DNA of 64,000 nt from Streptomyces sp. NBC_01275. Lineage in GTDB: Bacteria; Actinomycetota; Actinomycetes; Streptomycetales; Streptomycetaceae. The notes under the pieces are model-generated. The model searched no databases and had not been told where the DNA came from. It saw nothing but the letters and a program-made list of their open reading frames with translations. Positions 41,203 through 48,397 of the stretch are shown here, in pieces; the stretch's first letter is position 1, and each line of letters opens with the position of its first letter. The position numbers were made by a program, and so were the translations under genes. The DNA lies in contig NZ_JAPEOZ010000001.1 of assembly GCF_026340655.1 (NCBI RefSeq), positions 1 to 64,000 of the forward strand. Direction: 5' to 3'.

Positions 41203-42393
41203 ATGCACGCACCGCACGCCGGACGCCCGGCCGAACCCTTCGACCTCGTCGAACTCGACACCCTGCTGACCCCGGACGAGCGTTCCGTGCGGGACGCCGT
41301 GCGCACCTTCTGCGACCGGCGCGTCGAACCGCACATCGCCGAGTGGTTCGAGGCGGGCGCGATCGAGGACATCCGCGGACTCACCAAGGAACTCGGCGAA
41401 CTCGGCCTGCTGGGCATGCACCTGGAGGGCTACGGCTGTGCGGGGATGAGCGCGGTCGACTACGGGCTGGCCTGTCTCGAACTGGAGGCGACCGACTCGG
41501 GTCTGCGCTCCCTGGTCTCGGTCCAGGGCTCCCTGGCCATGTTCGCGATCTGGGCGTTCGGCTCCGAGGAGCAGAAGGAGGAGTGGCTGCCCCGGCTCGC
41601 GGCCGGCACCGCCATCGGCTGCTTCGGGCTCACCGAGCCCGACTCCGGCTCGGACCCCGGCAGCATGCGGACCGCCGCCCGTCGCGACGGAGCCGACTGG
41701 ATTCTGGACGGGCGCAAGATGTGGATCACCAACGGGTCGGTGGCCGACGTGGCGGTGGTCTGGGCCCGTACCGACGACGGGATCCGCGGCTTCGTGGTGC
41801 CCACCGACGCCCCCGGCTTCTCGGCGAACGCGATCAAGCACAAGATGTCGCTGCGGGCGTCGGTGACGAGCGAGCTGGTCCTCGACTCCGTACGGCTGCC
41901 CGGCACGGCCGTCCTGCCCGGGGTGCGAGGGCTCAAGGGACCGCTGTCCTGCCTCAACGAGGCCCGGTACGGCATCGCCTGGGGCGCGATGGGCGCCGCC
42001 CGCTCGGCCTTCCGCACGGCGCTGGCCTACGCGGGCGACCGGGTCCAGTTCGACCGTCCGATCAGCTCGTTCCAGCTGACCCAGGCCAAGCTGACCGACA
42101 TGGCCCTGGAACTGGCCAAGGGCACCCTGCTGGCCTTCCATCTCGGCCGGATCAAGGACGACCGGGGGCTGCGCCCCGAGCAGGTCAGCTTCGGCAAGCT
42201 CAACAACACCCGTGCCGCGCTGGAGATCTGCCGCACCGCCCGCACCATCCTGGGCGCGAACGGCATCTCCCTGGAGTACCCGGTCATCCGGCACGCCAAC
42301 AACCTGGAGTCGATCCTCACCTACGAGGGCACCGTCGAGATGCACACCCTCATGATCGGCCAGTCCCTGACGGGCCAGGCGGCCTTCCGGTGA
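41203..42393 (+). CDS. Acyl-CoA dehydrogenase, glutaryl-CoA-dehydrogenase-like
   Basis: 396 residues. FGLTEPDSGSDPGSMRT and MWITNGSVADV are the acyl-CoA dehydrogenase FAD/substrate motifs. EARYGIAWGAMGAA, RVQFDRPISSFQLTQ and NNLESILTYEGTVEMHTLMIG match the glutaryl-CoA dehydrogenase branch, with the catalytic base Glu in TYEGT. Such enzymes oxidise, and often decarboxylate, dicarboxylic acyl-CoA (glutaryl-CoA to crotonyl-CoA). Overlaps the hydroxyacyl-CoA dehydrogenase gene by 4 bases, suggesting consecutive beta-oxidation steps. The 113-base upstream gap is pyrimidine-rich without a clear promoter. Confidence 0.88.
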   Translation: MHAPHAGRPAEPFDLVELDTLLTPDERSVRDAVRTFCDRRVEPHIAEWFEAGAIEDIRGLTKELGELGLLGMHLEGYGCAGMSAVDYGLACLELEATDSGLRSLVSVQGSLAMFAIWAFGSEEQKEEWLPRLAAGTAIGCFGLTEPDSGSDPGSMRTAARRDGADWILDGRKMWITNGSVADVAVVWARTDDGIRGFVVPTDAPGFSANAIKHKMSLRASVTSELVLDSVRLPGTAVLPGVRGLKGPLSCLNEARYGIAWGAMGAARSAFRTALAYAGDRVQFDRPISSFQLTQAKLTDMALELAKGTLLAFHLGRIKDDRGLRPEQVSFGKLNNTRAALEICRTARTILGANGISLEYPVIRHANNLESILTYEGTVEMHTLMIGQSLTGQAAFR

Positions 42394-42443
42394 GCGGAAC
42401 GTCCCCGGTGAGCGGAACGCCCTCGGTGAGCGGAACGCCCTCG
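42390..42443 (+). repeat. Triplicated 18-bp start-codon unit
   Basis: Three tandem copies of GTGAGCGGAACG(T/C)CC(C/T)CG encode MSGT(S/P)(P/S) three times at the beginning of the hydroxybutyryl-CoA dehydrogenase gene. Each copy carries its own in-frame GTG. Confidence 0.9.
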
Positions 42444-43313
42444 GCGGCCGACATCCGCAGGGTCGGCGTCATCGGGTGCGGGCTGATGGGCGCGGGCATC
42501 GCCGAGGTCTGCTGCCGGTCCGGCCTGGACGTGGTGGTCCACGAGGTGACCGAGGACGCGGCCAGGGCGGGCCTGTCCCGGATCACCGCCTCGCTGGACC
42601 GCGGCGTACGGCGCTCCAAGCTGACCGGCGCGGAACGCGATGCCGCGCTCGCCCGGCTGCGGGTCAGCACCGACCTCGGGGACCTCGCGGACCGGGACGC
42701 GGTCGTGGAGGCGGCGACGGAGGACGAGACGGTCAAGGTCGCGCTGTTCGCCACGCTGGACCGGATCGTCGTGCGGGAGGACGCCGTCCTCGCGTCGAAC
42801 ACCTCCTCGCTGCCCATCATGAAACTGGCCATGGCCACCGCACGGCCGCATCAGGTGATCGGGGTGCACTTCTTCAACCCGGTCCCGGTGCTCGGGCTCG
42901 TCGAGATCGTGCCGTCCCTGCTGACGAGCCCTCAGACCCAGTCCCGCGCGGAGGACTTCGTCACCGTGGCCCTGGGCAAGCGGGTGATCCGTTCACAGGA
43001 CCGGGCCGGCTTCGTGGTGAACGCGCTGCTGGTGCCGTATCTGCTCTCCGCGATCCGGATGCTGGAGTCCGGTTTCGCCTCCGCGGCGGACATCGAAACC
43101 GGCATGGTCCTCGGCTGCGCCCACCCTCTGGGCCCCCTGAGCCTGGCCGACCTGATCGGCCTCGACACGCTCACCGCGATCGCCGAGGCGATGTACACGG
43201 AGTTCAAGGACCCGCTGCACGCCGCGCCGCCGCTGCTGCTGCGCATGGTCGAGGCCGGGCTGCTCGGCCGTAAGTCGGGCCGCGGCTTCCACGACTACGC
43301 GCCCGCGGCCTGA
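42390..43313 (+). CDS. 3-hydroxybutyryl-CoA dehydrogenase
   Basis: 307 residues from GTG 42390. NAD-binding VGVIGCGLMGAGIAEVCC, the SNTSSLPI segment, the catalytic His in GVHFFNPVPV, and C-terminal GRKSGRGFHDY are the hallmark of the short (S)-3-hydroxyacyl-CoA dehydrogenases. It would follow an enoyl-CoA hydratase step after the glutaryl-CoA-like dehydrogenase; no hydratase gene is present here. Three tandem 18-bp units at the 5' end each begin with GTGAGCGGAAC, so there are three equivalent GTG starts (42390, 42408, 42426). The real N-terminus is uncertain by 12 residues. Confidence 0.9.
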   Translation: MSGTSPVSGTPSVSGTPSAADIRRVGVIGCGLMGAGIAEVCCRSGLDVVVHEVTEDAARAGLSRITASLDRGVRRSKLTGAERDAALARLRVSTDLGDLADRDAVVEAATEDETVKVALFATLDRIVVREDAVLASNTSSLPIMKLAMATARPHQVIGVHFFNPVPVLGLVEIVPSLLTSPQTQSRAEDFVTVALGKRVIRSQDRAGFVVNALLVPYLLSAIRMLESGFASAADIETGMVLGCAHPLGPLSLADLIGLDTLTAIAEAMYTEFKDPLHAAPPLLLRMVEAGLLGRKSGRGFHDYAPAA

Positions 43314-43326
43314 ACCCCGGAGCAGG

Positions 43327-44313
43327 TCAGGGGCCCTCAGTCGTGAGCGGCCTGGACGGATCCTGGGACCACTCCTCCAGCGAACCGTCGTACAGGGCGA
43401 TGTCCTGACGGCCCAGCAGGGTGAGGGCGAGCGCGGCGCCCGCCGCGGAGATGCCGCCGCCGCAGTAGAGGATCACCGGCGAGTCGTCGTCCTCGATGAC
43501 CGTGCCGACGCGTTCGGCGAGTTCGACGGCGGGCAGGAACCGGCCCGTGCCGTCGAGGAGGCCGCGCCCCGGCAGGCTGAGGCTGCCGGGGATGTGGCCG
43601 CGTCGGCGGTAGCGGGTGGGGGCGGAGCCGTCGAAGCCGCCGGGCGGCAGCGCGCACACCAGCGTGCCGGGCCGCTCGCCGCGGCTGACGGCCTCCACCG
43701 CCTCGACGCCGACCCACATGCCGGGACGGGGTACGGGGATGAGGGGCCCGGCGTCCAGAACGAGAGCGGCACCGTCCGACTCCCGGACGCCCGTCTCGCC
43801 GCCGCTCGTCTCTTCGCGGCTCGTCTCTTCGCGGCCCGTCTCTTCGCCAAGGGCGATCGGGTGTCCGCCCGCCTCCCACGCCTGCCATCCCCCGTCCAGG
43901 ACCGCCACCGGTACCGAGATCGAGCGCAGCATCCACCACAGCCGGGCCGCCCAGATGCCACCGCCGCTGTCGTAGGCGACGACCTCCGAGCCGGCGCGGA
44001 CGCCGAGCCGCCCGAGGGCTGCGGCCAGCGCCTCCGGCGCCGGGACCGCGAAGTGGTACGGCGCTCCCGGGTCCGACAGTTCCCCCGTGAGGTCCGCGTG
44101 GCGCGAGCCGGGGATGTGACGCTCGGCCCACTCGGCGCGGCCGCTGTCGGACCGGTGGTCGCCGTCGTGACGGGGTGACGGCAGCAGCGCGGTGGCGTCG
44201 AGGACGACCAGTCGGGGGTCGCCGAGGCGGGCGGCGAGCCACACGTCGTCCACCAGCGGTCCGGGGAGCAGCGGTCCGGGGAACAGCCGTCCGGGGAACA
44301 GAGGGTCGGTCAT
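43327..44313 (-). CDS. Two-domain rhodanese (thiosulfate/mercaptopyruvate sulfurtransferase)
   Basis: 328 residues from ATG 44313; a longer reading to 44448 is rejected because it runs toward the riboswitch promoter. The N-terminal inactive rhodanese domain has LVVLDAT, HIPGSRHADL and VLDGGWQAWEAGG. The C-terminal active domain has HIPGSLSLPGRG and the catalytic loop ILYCGGGISAAG, whose Cys takes the sulfane sulfur. The inter-domain linker is an in-frame repeat of GREETSREET type. It converges with the hydroxyacyl-CoA dehydrogenase gene, 13 bases apart. It lies beside cysteine- and thiamine-linked genes, consistent with sulfur transfer, though no operon link exists. Confidence 0.9.
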   Translation of the reverse strand: MTDPLFPGRLFPGPLLPGPLVDDVWLAARLGDPRLVVLDATALLPSPRHDGDHRSDSGRAEWAERHIPGSRHADLTGELSDPGAPYHFAVPAPEALAAALGRLGVRAGSEVVAYDSGGGIWAARLWWMLRSISVPVAVLDGGWQAWEAGGHPIALGEETGREETSREETSGGETGVRESDGAALVLDAGPLIPVPRPGMWVGVEAVEAVSRGERPGTLVCALPPGGFDGSAPTRYRRRGHIPGSLSLPGRGLLDGTGRFLPAVELAERVGTVIEDDDSPVILYCGGGISAAGAALALTLLGRQDIALYDGSLEEWSQDPSRPLTTEGP

Positions 44314-44408
44314 GCCGGGGATGCTAACCCGGAGCCGGTCCGGGCCGATGCACCTGAGCTGGGATTTCTCAACCACTGGGCATGATCGTCCCACATAGTG
44401 GATTCGGC

Positions 44409-44439
44409 TTGCGCAGCATCGGTTGCCCGGGGTTATGGT
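44409..44439 (+). promoter_or_regulatory. Probable promoter of the TPP-riboswitch transcript
   Basis: TTGCGC (44409-44414) and TATGGT (44434-44439) are separated by 19 bases. The predicted start, about 44446, is immediately before the P1 helix of the riboswitch. Spacing is slightly long, so moderate support only. Confidence 0.4.
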
Positions 44440-44448
44440 TTCGGCCAT

Positions 44449-44568
44449 CTACGCGGGAGCCCCTACCCGGTTGGGCTGAGAGGGCGTCTGGGAGCGGTGT
44501 CGGCACCAGTCGACGCCGGTCCCCATGGGAACGCCGACCGCATCACTTGAGCCACAGTGCCCGCGTAG
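44449..44568 (+). ncRNA. TPP riboswitch (THI element)
   Basis: The P1 helix pairs CTACGCGGG (44449-44457) with CCCGCGTAG (44560-44568). P2 pairs GCCC with GGGC, followed by the conserved CTGAGA. The 3' half has ATCACTTGAGCC...GTGCCCGCGTAGG, the pyrophosphate-sensor side of the TPP aptamer. The last bases of P1 overlap the Shine-Dalgarno AGGAG (44567-44571) of the mini-ORF at 44578. Ligand-stabilised P1 should therefore hide that ribosome site, giving translational repression when thiamine pyrophosphate is plentiful. The P3 arm is long and variable, as often in actinobacteria. Confidence 0.92.
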
Positions 44569-44577
44569 GAGTACCGC

Positions 44578-44640
44578 ATGTCTTCAGCAGTCGAGCAGCA
44601 GTGTCCCCCGGCGTCCGCCGCGGCCTGCTCCTGTTGTTGA
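44578..44640 (+). CDS. Cys-rich 20-residue leader ORF behind the TPP riboswitch
   Basis: MSSAVEQQCPPASAAACSCC: 20 codons, five cysteines, four of them in the last quarter (ending CSCC). The ATG is 6 bases behind AGGAG, the site gated by riboswitch P1. The next gene starts 105 bases later. Polycysteine short ORFs act as cysteine-responsive attenuators in mycobacteria (established). Here the same logic would add a cysteine input to a thiamine riboswitch. It has no homolog I can name, and it could also be just the coupling ORF of the operon. Too short for standard gene finders. Confidence 0.6.
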   Translation: MSSAVEQQCPPASAAACSCC

Positions 44641-44745
44641 CCCGCCCGGTCTCCCTCTCCTCCTTCTGCTCGCCCTTCCTCTCCTCACCAGGCAGCCCTC
44701 TCACGGGCCCGAACGCCTGAGTGCCGTCCACGGAGCCGTCTGCCC

Positions 44746-45678
44746 ATGTCGCACGTCCGAGTCATGCTCGACTACTTCCACCCCTGGCCGAATTCCGCCG
44801 GTTTGTACGTTGCCAGGGAGCGCGGCTGGTACCGCGAAGCGGGCCTGGACGTGGAACTCACCGTCCAGGATCCGGGACGCGGCGACACTCTGGAGTACCT
44901 GGCTCTGGGGGAGGTGGACTTCGGTCTCTTCCCGCCCAACCGGTTGCTCGCCCGCCGTACGGCTCCCGGCCGGCCGCTGCTCGCCGTGGCCGCCGTCAAC
45001 CACCGGGCCCTGGAGGCGATCCAGACCACCCGTTCCACCGGCGTCGCCCGCCCCCGCGATCTGGCCGGACGCCGCCTCGCCTTCAACCCGACCCCGCGCG
45101 GCCGCGCGATGGTCCGGCACCTCGTCGCGGCCGACGGCGGCGATCCGGACGCCGTGATCACCGTCGACGCGGGCTATCGGGAGCTGACCGTCGACGACAT
45201 AGCCGCCGGTGAGGCGGACGCGACCTTCGGCGCCTACTGGTCCTGGGACGCCCTGCGCGGCGACCTGCCCGAAGAGGAGCGCCTGACCTGGCCGGTCGAC
45301 GAGATCGGCGCTCCCCGCTACCACAGCTACCTCCTCGGCACGAGCGAGAGGCTCGCCGACGACCGTCCCGACCTGGTGCGCGCCTTCCTGGCCGCCACCG
45401 CCCGCGGCTACGCCTGCGCGGCGGCCGACCAGATCGGCGCCCGCGCCGTGCTGGAGCGGGTGATCCCCTATTTCTCGCGCCCCCTGATCACCCGTTCCCT
45501 CGCCCTGGTCGCCCCGACCTGGACCGACGCCGACGGGAACTGGGGCGTCATCGACGAGACCCGCATGGGCCCCTACGCCGACTGGCTCGCGCGGCACGGA
45601 GCGGTCCGGCACGCCCACGACTGGCGGTCGTCGTACACGAACGACCTGCTGGCCACCGCCCCGGCGGTCGCCGAATGA
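44746..45678 (+). CDS. NMT1/THI5-like (ThiY-family) protein without signal peptide
   Basis: 310 residues. VRVMLDYFHPWPNSAGLYVARERGWYREAGLDVELTV and ALGEVDFGLFPPNRLL give the periplasmic-binding-protein-like fold of the NMT1/THI5 superfamily, which binds pyrimidine precursors of thiamine. Unlike the next binding protein it starts directly with the fold: no hydrophobic signal and no lipobox, and no better start exists upstream. It is either cytoplasmic or exported by other means. The yeast THI5 CCCFC iron motif is absent, so HMP-phosphate synthase activity is not supported. Controlled by the TPP riboswitch upstream. Its stop overlaps the next leader ORF (ATGA). Confidence 0.82.
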   Translation: MSHVRVMLDYFHPWPNSAGLYVARERGWYREAGLDVELTVQDPGRGDTLEYLALGEVDFGLFPPNRLLARRTAPGRPLLAVAAVNHRALEAIQTTRSTGVARPRDLAGRRLAFNPTPRGRAMVRHLVAADGGDPDAVITVDAGYRELTVDDIAAGEADATFGAYWSWDALRGDLPEEERLTWPVDEIGAPRYHSYLLGTSERLADDRPDLVRAFLAATARGYACAAADQIGARAVLERVIPYFSRPLITRSLALVAPTWTDADGNWGVIDETRMGPYADWLARHGAVRHAHDWRSSYTNDLLATAPAVAE

Positions 45679-45755
45679 CCTGCCAGGCCAAGGAACTGAC
45701 CAGGCGTATGGCCATCGACCTCATGCGGGTCGACAGCGCGCTCTGTCGGGCGTGA
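45675..45755 (+). CDS. Putative cysteine leader peptide (26 aa, ends SALCRA)
   Basis: A 26-codon ORF whose ATG overlaps the stop of the NMT1-like gene. Its C-terminal part is RRMAIDLMRVDSALCRA. This aligns with the leader ORF at 49562 (RRRHIDLQRFTSCLCHA): R-R-x-x-I-D-L-x-R-x-x-S-x-L-C-x-A. Short peptides of this R-R-H-(I/V)-D-L...C type are annotated as putative leader peptides before sulfur-metabolism operons in Streptomyces (from memory). A Cys codon three before the stop suits attenuation by cysteine starvation. The ABC-transporter gene begins 52 bases later. Additional Cys at position 3. Confidence 0.62.
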   Translation: MTCQAKELTRRMAIDLMRVDSALCRA

Positions 45756-45807
45756 GGAGCACTCCCCCACACCCCTGACCACCGCCGCGCCCATCCGAGG
45801 AAACCCC

Positions 45808-46857
45808 ATGACGTCCCGCATGAGATCCCGTACGACCGCCCTGCTCTCCGTGGCCACCGCCGCCACCCTCGCCACGACGGGCTGCGCCGCGCAGGACTCC
45901 ACGTCGGCCGCCGCGAAGAACGGCGCCACCCAGGTCACCCTCGCCCTGGACTGGACGCCCAACACCAACCACACCGGCATCTACGTCGCCCAGCAGAAGG
46001 GCTGGTTCAAGGACGCCGGAATCGACCTGAAGATCCTGCCGTACGGCTCGACCGCGCCGGAGACGCTGATCGCCGGCCACCAGGCGGACTTCGGGATCTC
46101 CTACCAGGAGGGCGTCACCACCGCGCGCGCCGCGGGCCAGGACATCACCTCCGTGTACGCCGTCACGCAGAAGACGAACGTCACGGTCTCCGTGCGCGCC
46201 GACCGCGACGACATCGCCTCCCCCAAGGACCTGGACGGCAAGACGTACGCGGGGTTCGGCGCCCCCTACGAGAAGGCACTGCTCCAGAAGGTCGTCCAGG
46301 AGGCCGGCGGCAAGGGCACGTTCAAGCAGATCACGCTCAACACCTCGGCGTACGCGGCCCTTTACGCGGGCAAGGCGGACTTCGCGATGCCCATGCCCAC
46401 CTGGGAGGGTCTGGAGGCGAAGCTCACGGGCAAGCCCCTCAAGGACTTCCAGCTCGCCGACTACGGCGTCCCGGCCATCTACTCGACCCTCATCGCCTCC
46501 TCGGGGCAGTACCTGAAGCAGAACCCGGAGGTCGCCAGGAAGTTCCTGGCCGTGGTCGACAAGGGGTACGAGTACGCCGCGGACCACCCCGACCAGGCCG
46601 CCGACCTTCTCATCGCGGCCAACAAGAGCACGCTCACCAACACCGAACTGGTGAAGGAGAGCGAGGCGTTGCTCGCCGAGGAGTACTACCGCGCCGCCGA
46701 CGGCACGATCGGCGGCCAGACCGCGAAGCGCTGGCAGGACTTCGCCGACTTCGAGTTCACGGCCGGGCTGCTGGTGGACAAGAACGGCAAGAAGCTCACC
46801 AAGGCGCCGGACGCTTCGACGTTCTTCACCGACGCCTACCTCCCGGAAGCCAAGTGA
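45808..46857 (+). CDS. ABC-transporter substrate-binding lipoprotein, ThiY-like
   Basis: 349 residues, ATG behind GAGGAAA. Twin-basic lipoprotein signal with lipobox ATTGC, so Cys at about residue 26 is lipidated. ALDWTPNTNHTGIYVAQQKGWFKDAGIDL and ADFGISYQEG are characteristic of ThiY/NMT1 proteins that bind hydroxymethylpyrimidine or its formylamino precursor. Overlaps the permease gene by 4 bases (GTGA). Together with the next two genes it forms a complete importer. A sulfonate-type ligand (SsuA relatives share the fold) is the main alternative, given the leader peptide upstream. Confidence 0.88.
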   Translation: MTSRMRSRTTALLSVATAATLATTGCAAQDSTSAAAKNGATQVTLALDWTPNTNHTGIYVAQQKGWFKDAGIDLKILPYGSTAPETLIAGHQADFGISYQEGVTTARAAGQDITSVYAVTQKTNVTVSVRADRDDIASPKDLDGKTYAGFGAPYEKALLQKVVQEAGGKGTFKQITLNTSAYAALYAGKADFAMPMPTWEGLEAKLTGKPLKDFQLADYGVPAIYSTLIASSGQYLKQNPEVARKFLAVVDKGYEYAADHPDQAADLLIAANKSTLTNTELVKESEALLAEEYYRAADGTIGGQTAKRWQDFADFEFTAGLLVDKNGKKLTKAPDASTFFTDAYLPEAK

Positions 46858-47627
46858 GAGCGGTCCTGCGCGCGGTCTGGCCGCCGCTGCTCGTCCTCGC
46901 GGTGCTCGTGACCGGCTGGCAGGTGTACGTGGCCGCCGCCGCAGTCGATCCGACGGTGCTGCCCAGCCCCGGCCGCGTCCTGTCACAGGGCTGGGCCAAC
47001 CGTGGCGACCTGTGGGACCAGACGCTGCCCACCCTCCAGGAGACCCTGTTCGGCTTCGCGCTGTCCTTCGCCGCCGCCTGGCTGGTGGCCGTGGTGCTGG
47101 ACTTCTCGGCGGCGGCCCGCCGGGGCCTGTATCCGCTGCTCGTGGCCTCGCAGACCATCCCGATCGTGGCGGTCGCCCCCCTGCTGATCATCTGGTTCGG
47201 CTTCGGTCTGCTGCCGAAGATGCTGGTGGTCACCCTCACGACGTTCTTCCCGCTCGCGGCGAACCTGGCGGCGGGCTTCGCGTCCACCGACCGCGACGCG
47301 ATGCGGCTGCTGCGCTCGCTGGGCACGAGCCGGATGCGCGCCTTCCGGCTGGTCCGGGTGCCGAGCGCGCTGCCCCACTTCTTCACCGGACTGCGGGTGA
47401 GCATCACGTACGCCGTGGTGGGCGCGGTCTTCGCGGAGTACGCGGGCGCGGAGAACGGCCTCGGCATCTATATGCAGGCACAGAAGAGCGCGTTCCGCAC
47501 GGACCTGGTGTTCGCGGCGGTCGCGGTGACCGCCCTGTTGAGCATCGCCCTGTTCGGGCTGGTCTGTCTGCTGCAACGGATCGTCCTGCCGTGGGAGCGG
47601 GCGCTGGCGAAGGAGAGCCGTTCATGA
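46854..47627 (+). CDS. ABC-transporter permease, ThiX-like
   Basis: 257 residues, GTG start overlapping the previous stop. About six membrane segments, for example LLVLAVLVTGWQVYVAAAA, ALSFAAAWLVAVVL, IPIVAVAPLLIIWFGFG and LLSIALFGLVCLL. A BPD-type EAA-like loop (LRSLGTSRMRAFRLVRVPSALPHFFTGLR) docks on the ATPase. Family of SsuC/TauC/ThiX permeases. Coupled on both sides by 4-base overlaps. Confidence 0.9.
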   Translation: MRAVLRAVWPPLLVLAVLVTGWQVYVAAAAVDPTVLPSPGRVLSQGWANRGDLWDQTLPTLQETLFGFALSFAAAWLVAVVLDFSAAARRGLYPLLVASQTIPIVAVAPLLIIWFGFGLLPKMLVVTLTTFFPLAANLAAGFASTDRDAMRLLRSLGTSRMRAFRLVRVPSALPHFFTGLRVSITYAVVGAVFAEYAGAENGLGIYMQAQKSAFRTDLVFAAVAVTALLSIALFGLVCLLQRIVLPWERALAKESRS

Positions 47628-48397
47628 GTCTCGAAGTACGGGGAGCGGGCAAGGCGTTCGGGTCGCTCGAAGTGCTGCGCGACCTCGATCTCACCGTGGA
47701 GCCGGGTGAGTTCGCGGCCGTCATCGGTCCGAGCGGCAGCGGCAAGAGCACCCTGTTCAACCTGATCTCCGCTCTGGACGAGCCCACTTCGGGCGAGATC
47801 CTGGTCGAGGGCGCCCCCGCGTCCGTGGCCTCGGGGAAGGTCGCCTACATGCCCCAGAAGGATCTGCTGTTCCCCTGGCGCACGGTGCTCGACAACACGG
47901 CGCTGGGCCTTCAGGCGCAGGGGGTGCGGAAGAAGGAGGCGCGGCGCAGGGCCGGCGAGCTCTTCGAGGCGTTCGGTCTCGACGGCTTCCAGTCCTCGTA
48001 TCCCTTCCAGCTCAGCGGCGGGATGCGGCAGCGTGCGGCGCTGCTGCGCACGGTCGTGCTGGAGCGGCCCGTGCTGCTGCTCGACGAGCCGTTCGGCGCG
48101 TTGGACTCGCTCACCCGCACCGAGATGCAGCTGTGGCTGGCCGACATGTGGCAGCGCTACCGCTGGACCGTCGTGCTGGTCACGCACGACATCCGCGAGG
48201 CCGTCCTGCTCGCCGACACGGTGCACGTCCTCTCGCCGCGCCCGGCGACGGTCGTGGAGCGCATCGAGGTGCCGCGGTCCGGCGCACGCGGTCTCGACGC
48301 CCTGACCGAGCCGGAGTTCGCGGCGACCGAGCGGCGGCTGCTGGACGCCCTCGGCGGCCGGGCGAGCCGGGTGGAGGACGAGGTGACGGCCGGATGA
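47624..48397 (+). CDS. ABC-transporter ATPase, ThiZ-like
   Basis: 257 residues. Walker A GPSGSGKST, Q-loop MPQKDLLFPW, signature LSGGMRQR, Walker B VLLLDEPFGALD and switch His in VTHDIREA, all intact. Energises the ThiY/ThiX-like importer. Start ATG 47624 overlaps the permease stop, and its own stop overlaps the kinase gene. Confidence 0.93.
   Translation: MSLEVRGAGKAFGSLEVLRDLDLTVEPGEFAAVIGPSGSGKSTLFNLISALDEPTSGEILVEGAPASVASGKVAYMPQKDLLFPWRTVLDNTALGLQAQGVRKKEARRRAGELFEAFGLDGFQSSYPFQLSGGMRQRAALLRTVVLERPVLLLDEPFGALDSLTRTEMQLWLADMWQRYRWTVVLVTHDIREAVLLADTVHVLSPRPATVVERIEVPRSGARGLDALTEPEFAATERRLLDALGGRASRVEDEVTAG

Noticed and set aside
44314..44448. Leader peptide for the rhodanese gene on the minus strand
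   Set aside because: Short frames exist but none has the RRxx(I/V)DL or polycysteine pattern or a ribosome site.
44746..45678. THI5-type HMP-phosphate synthase
   Set aside because: Fold is similar but the CCCFC iron motif and surrounding residues are absent. Kept as an NMT1-like protein of unknown role.
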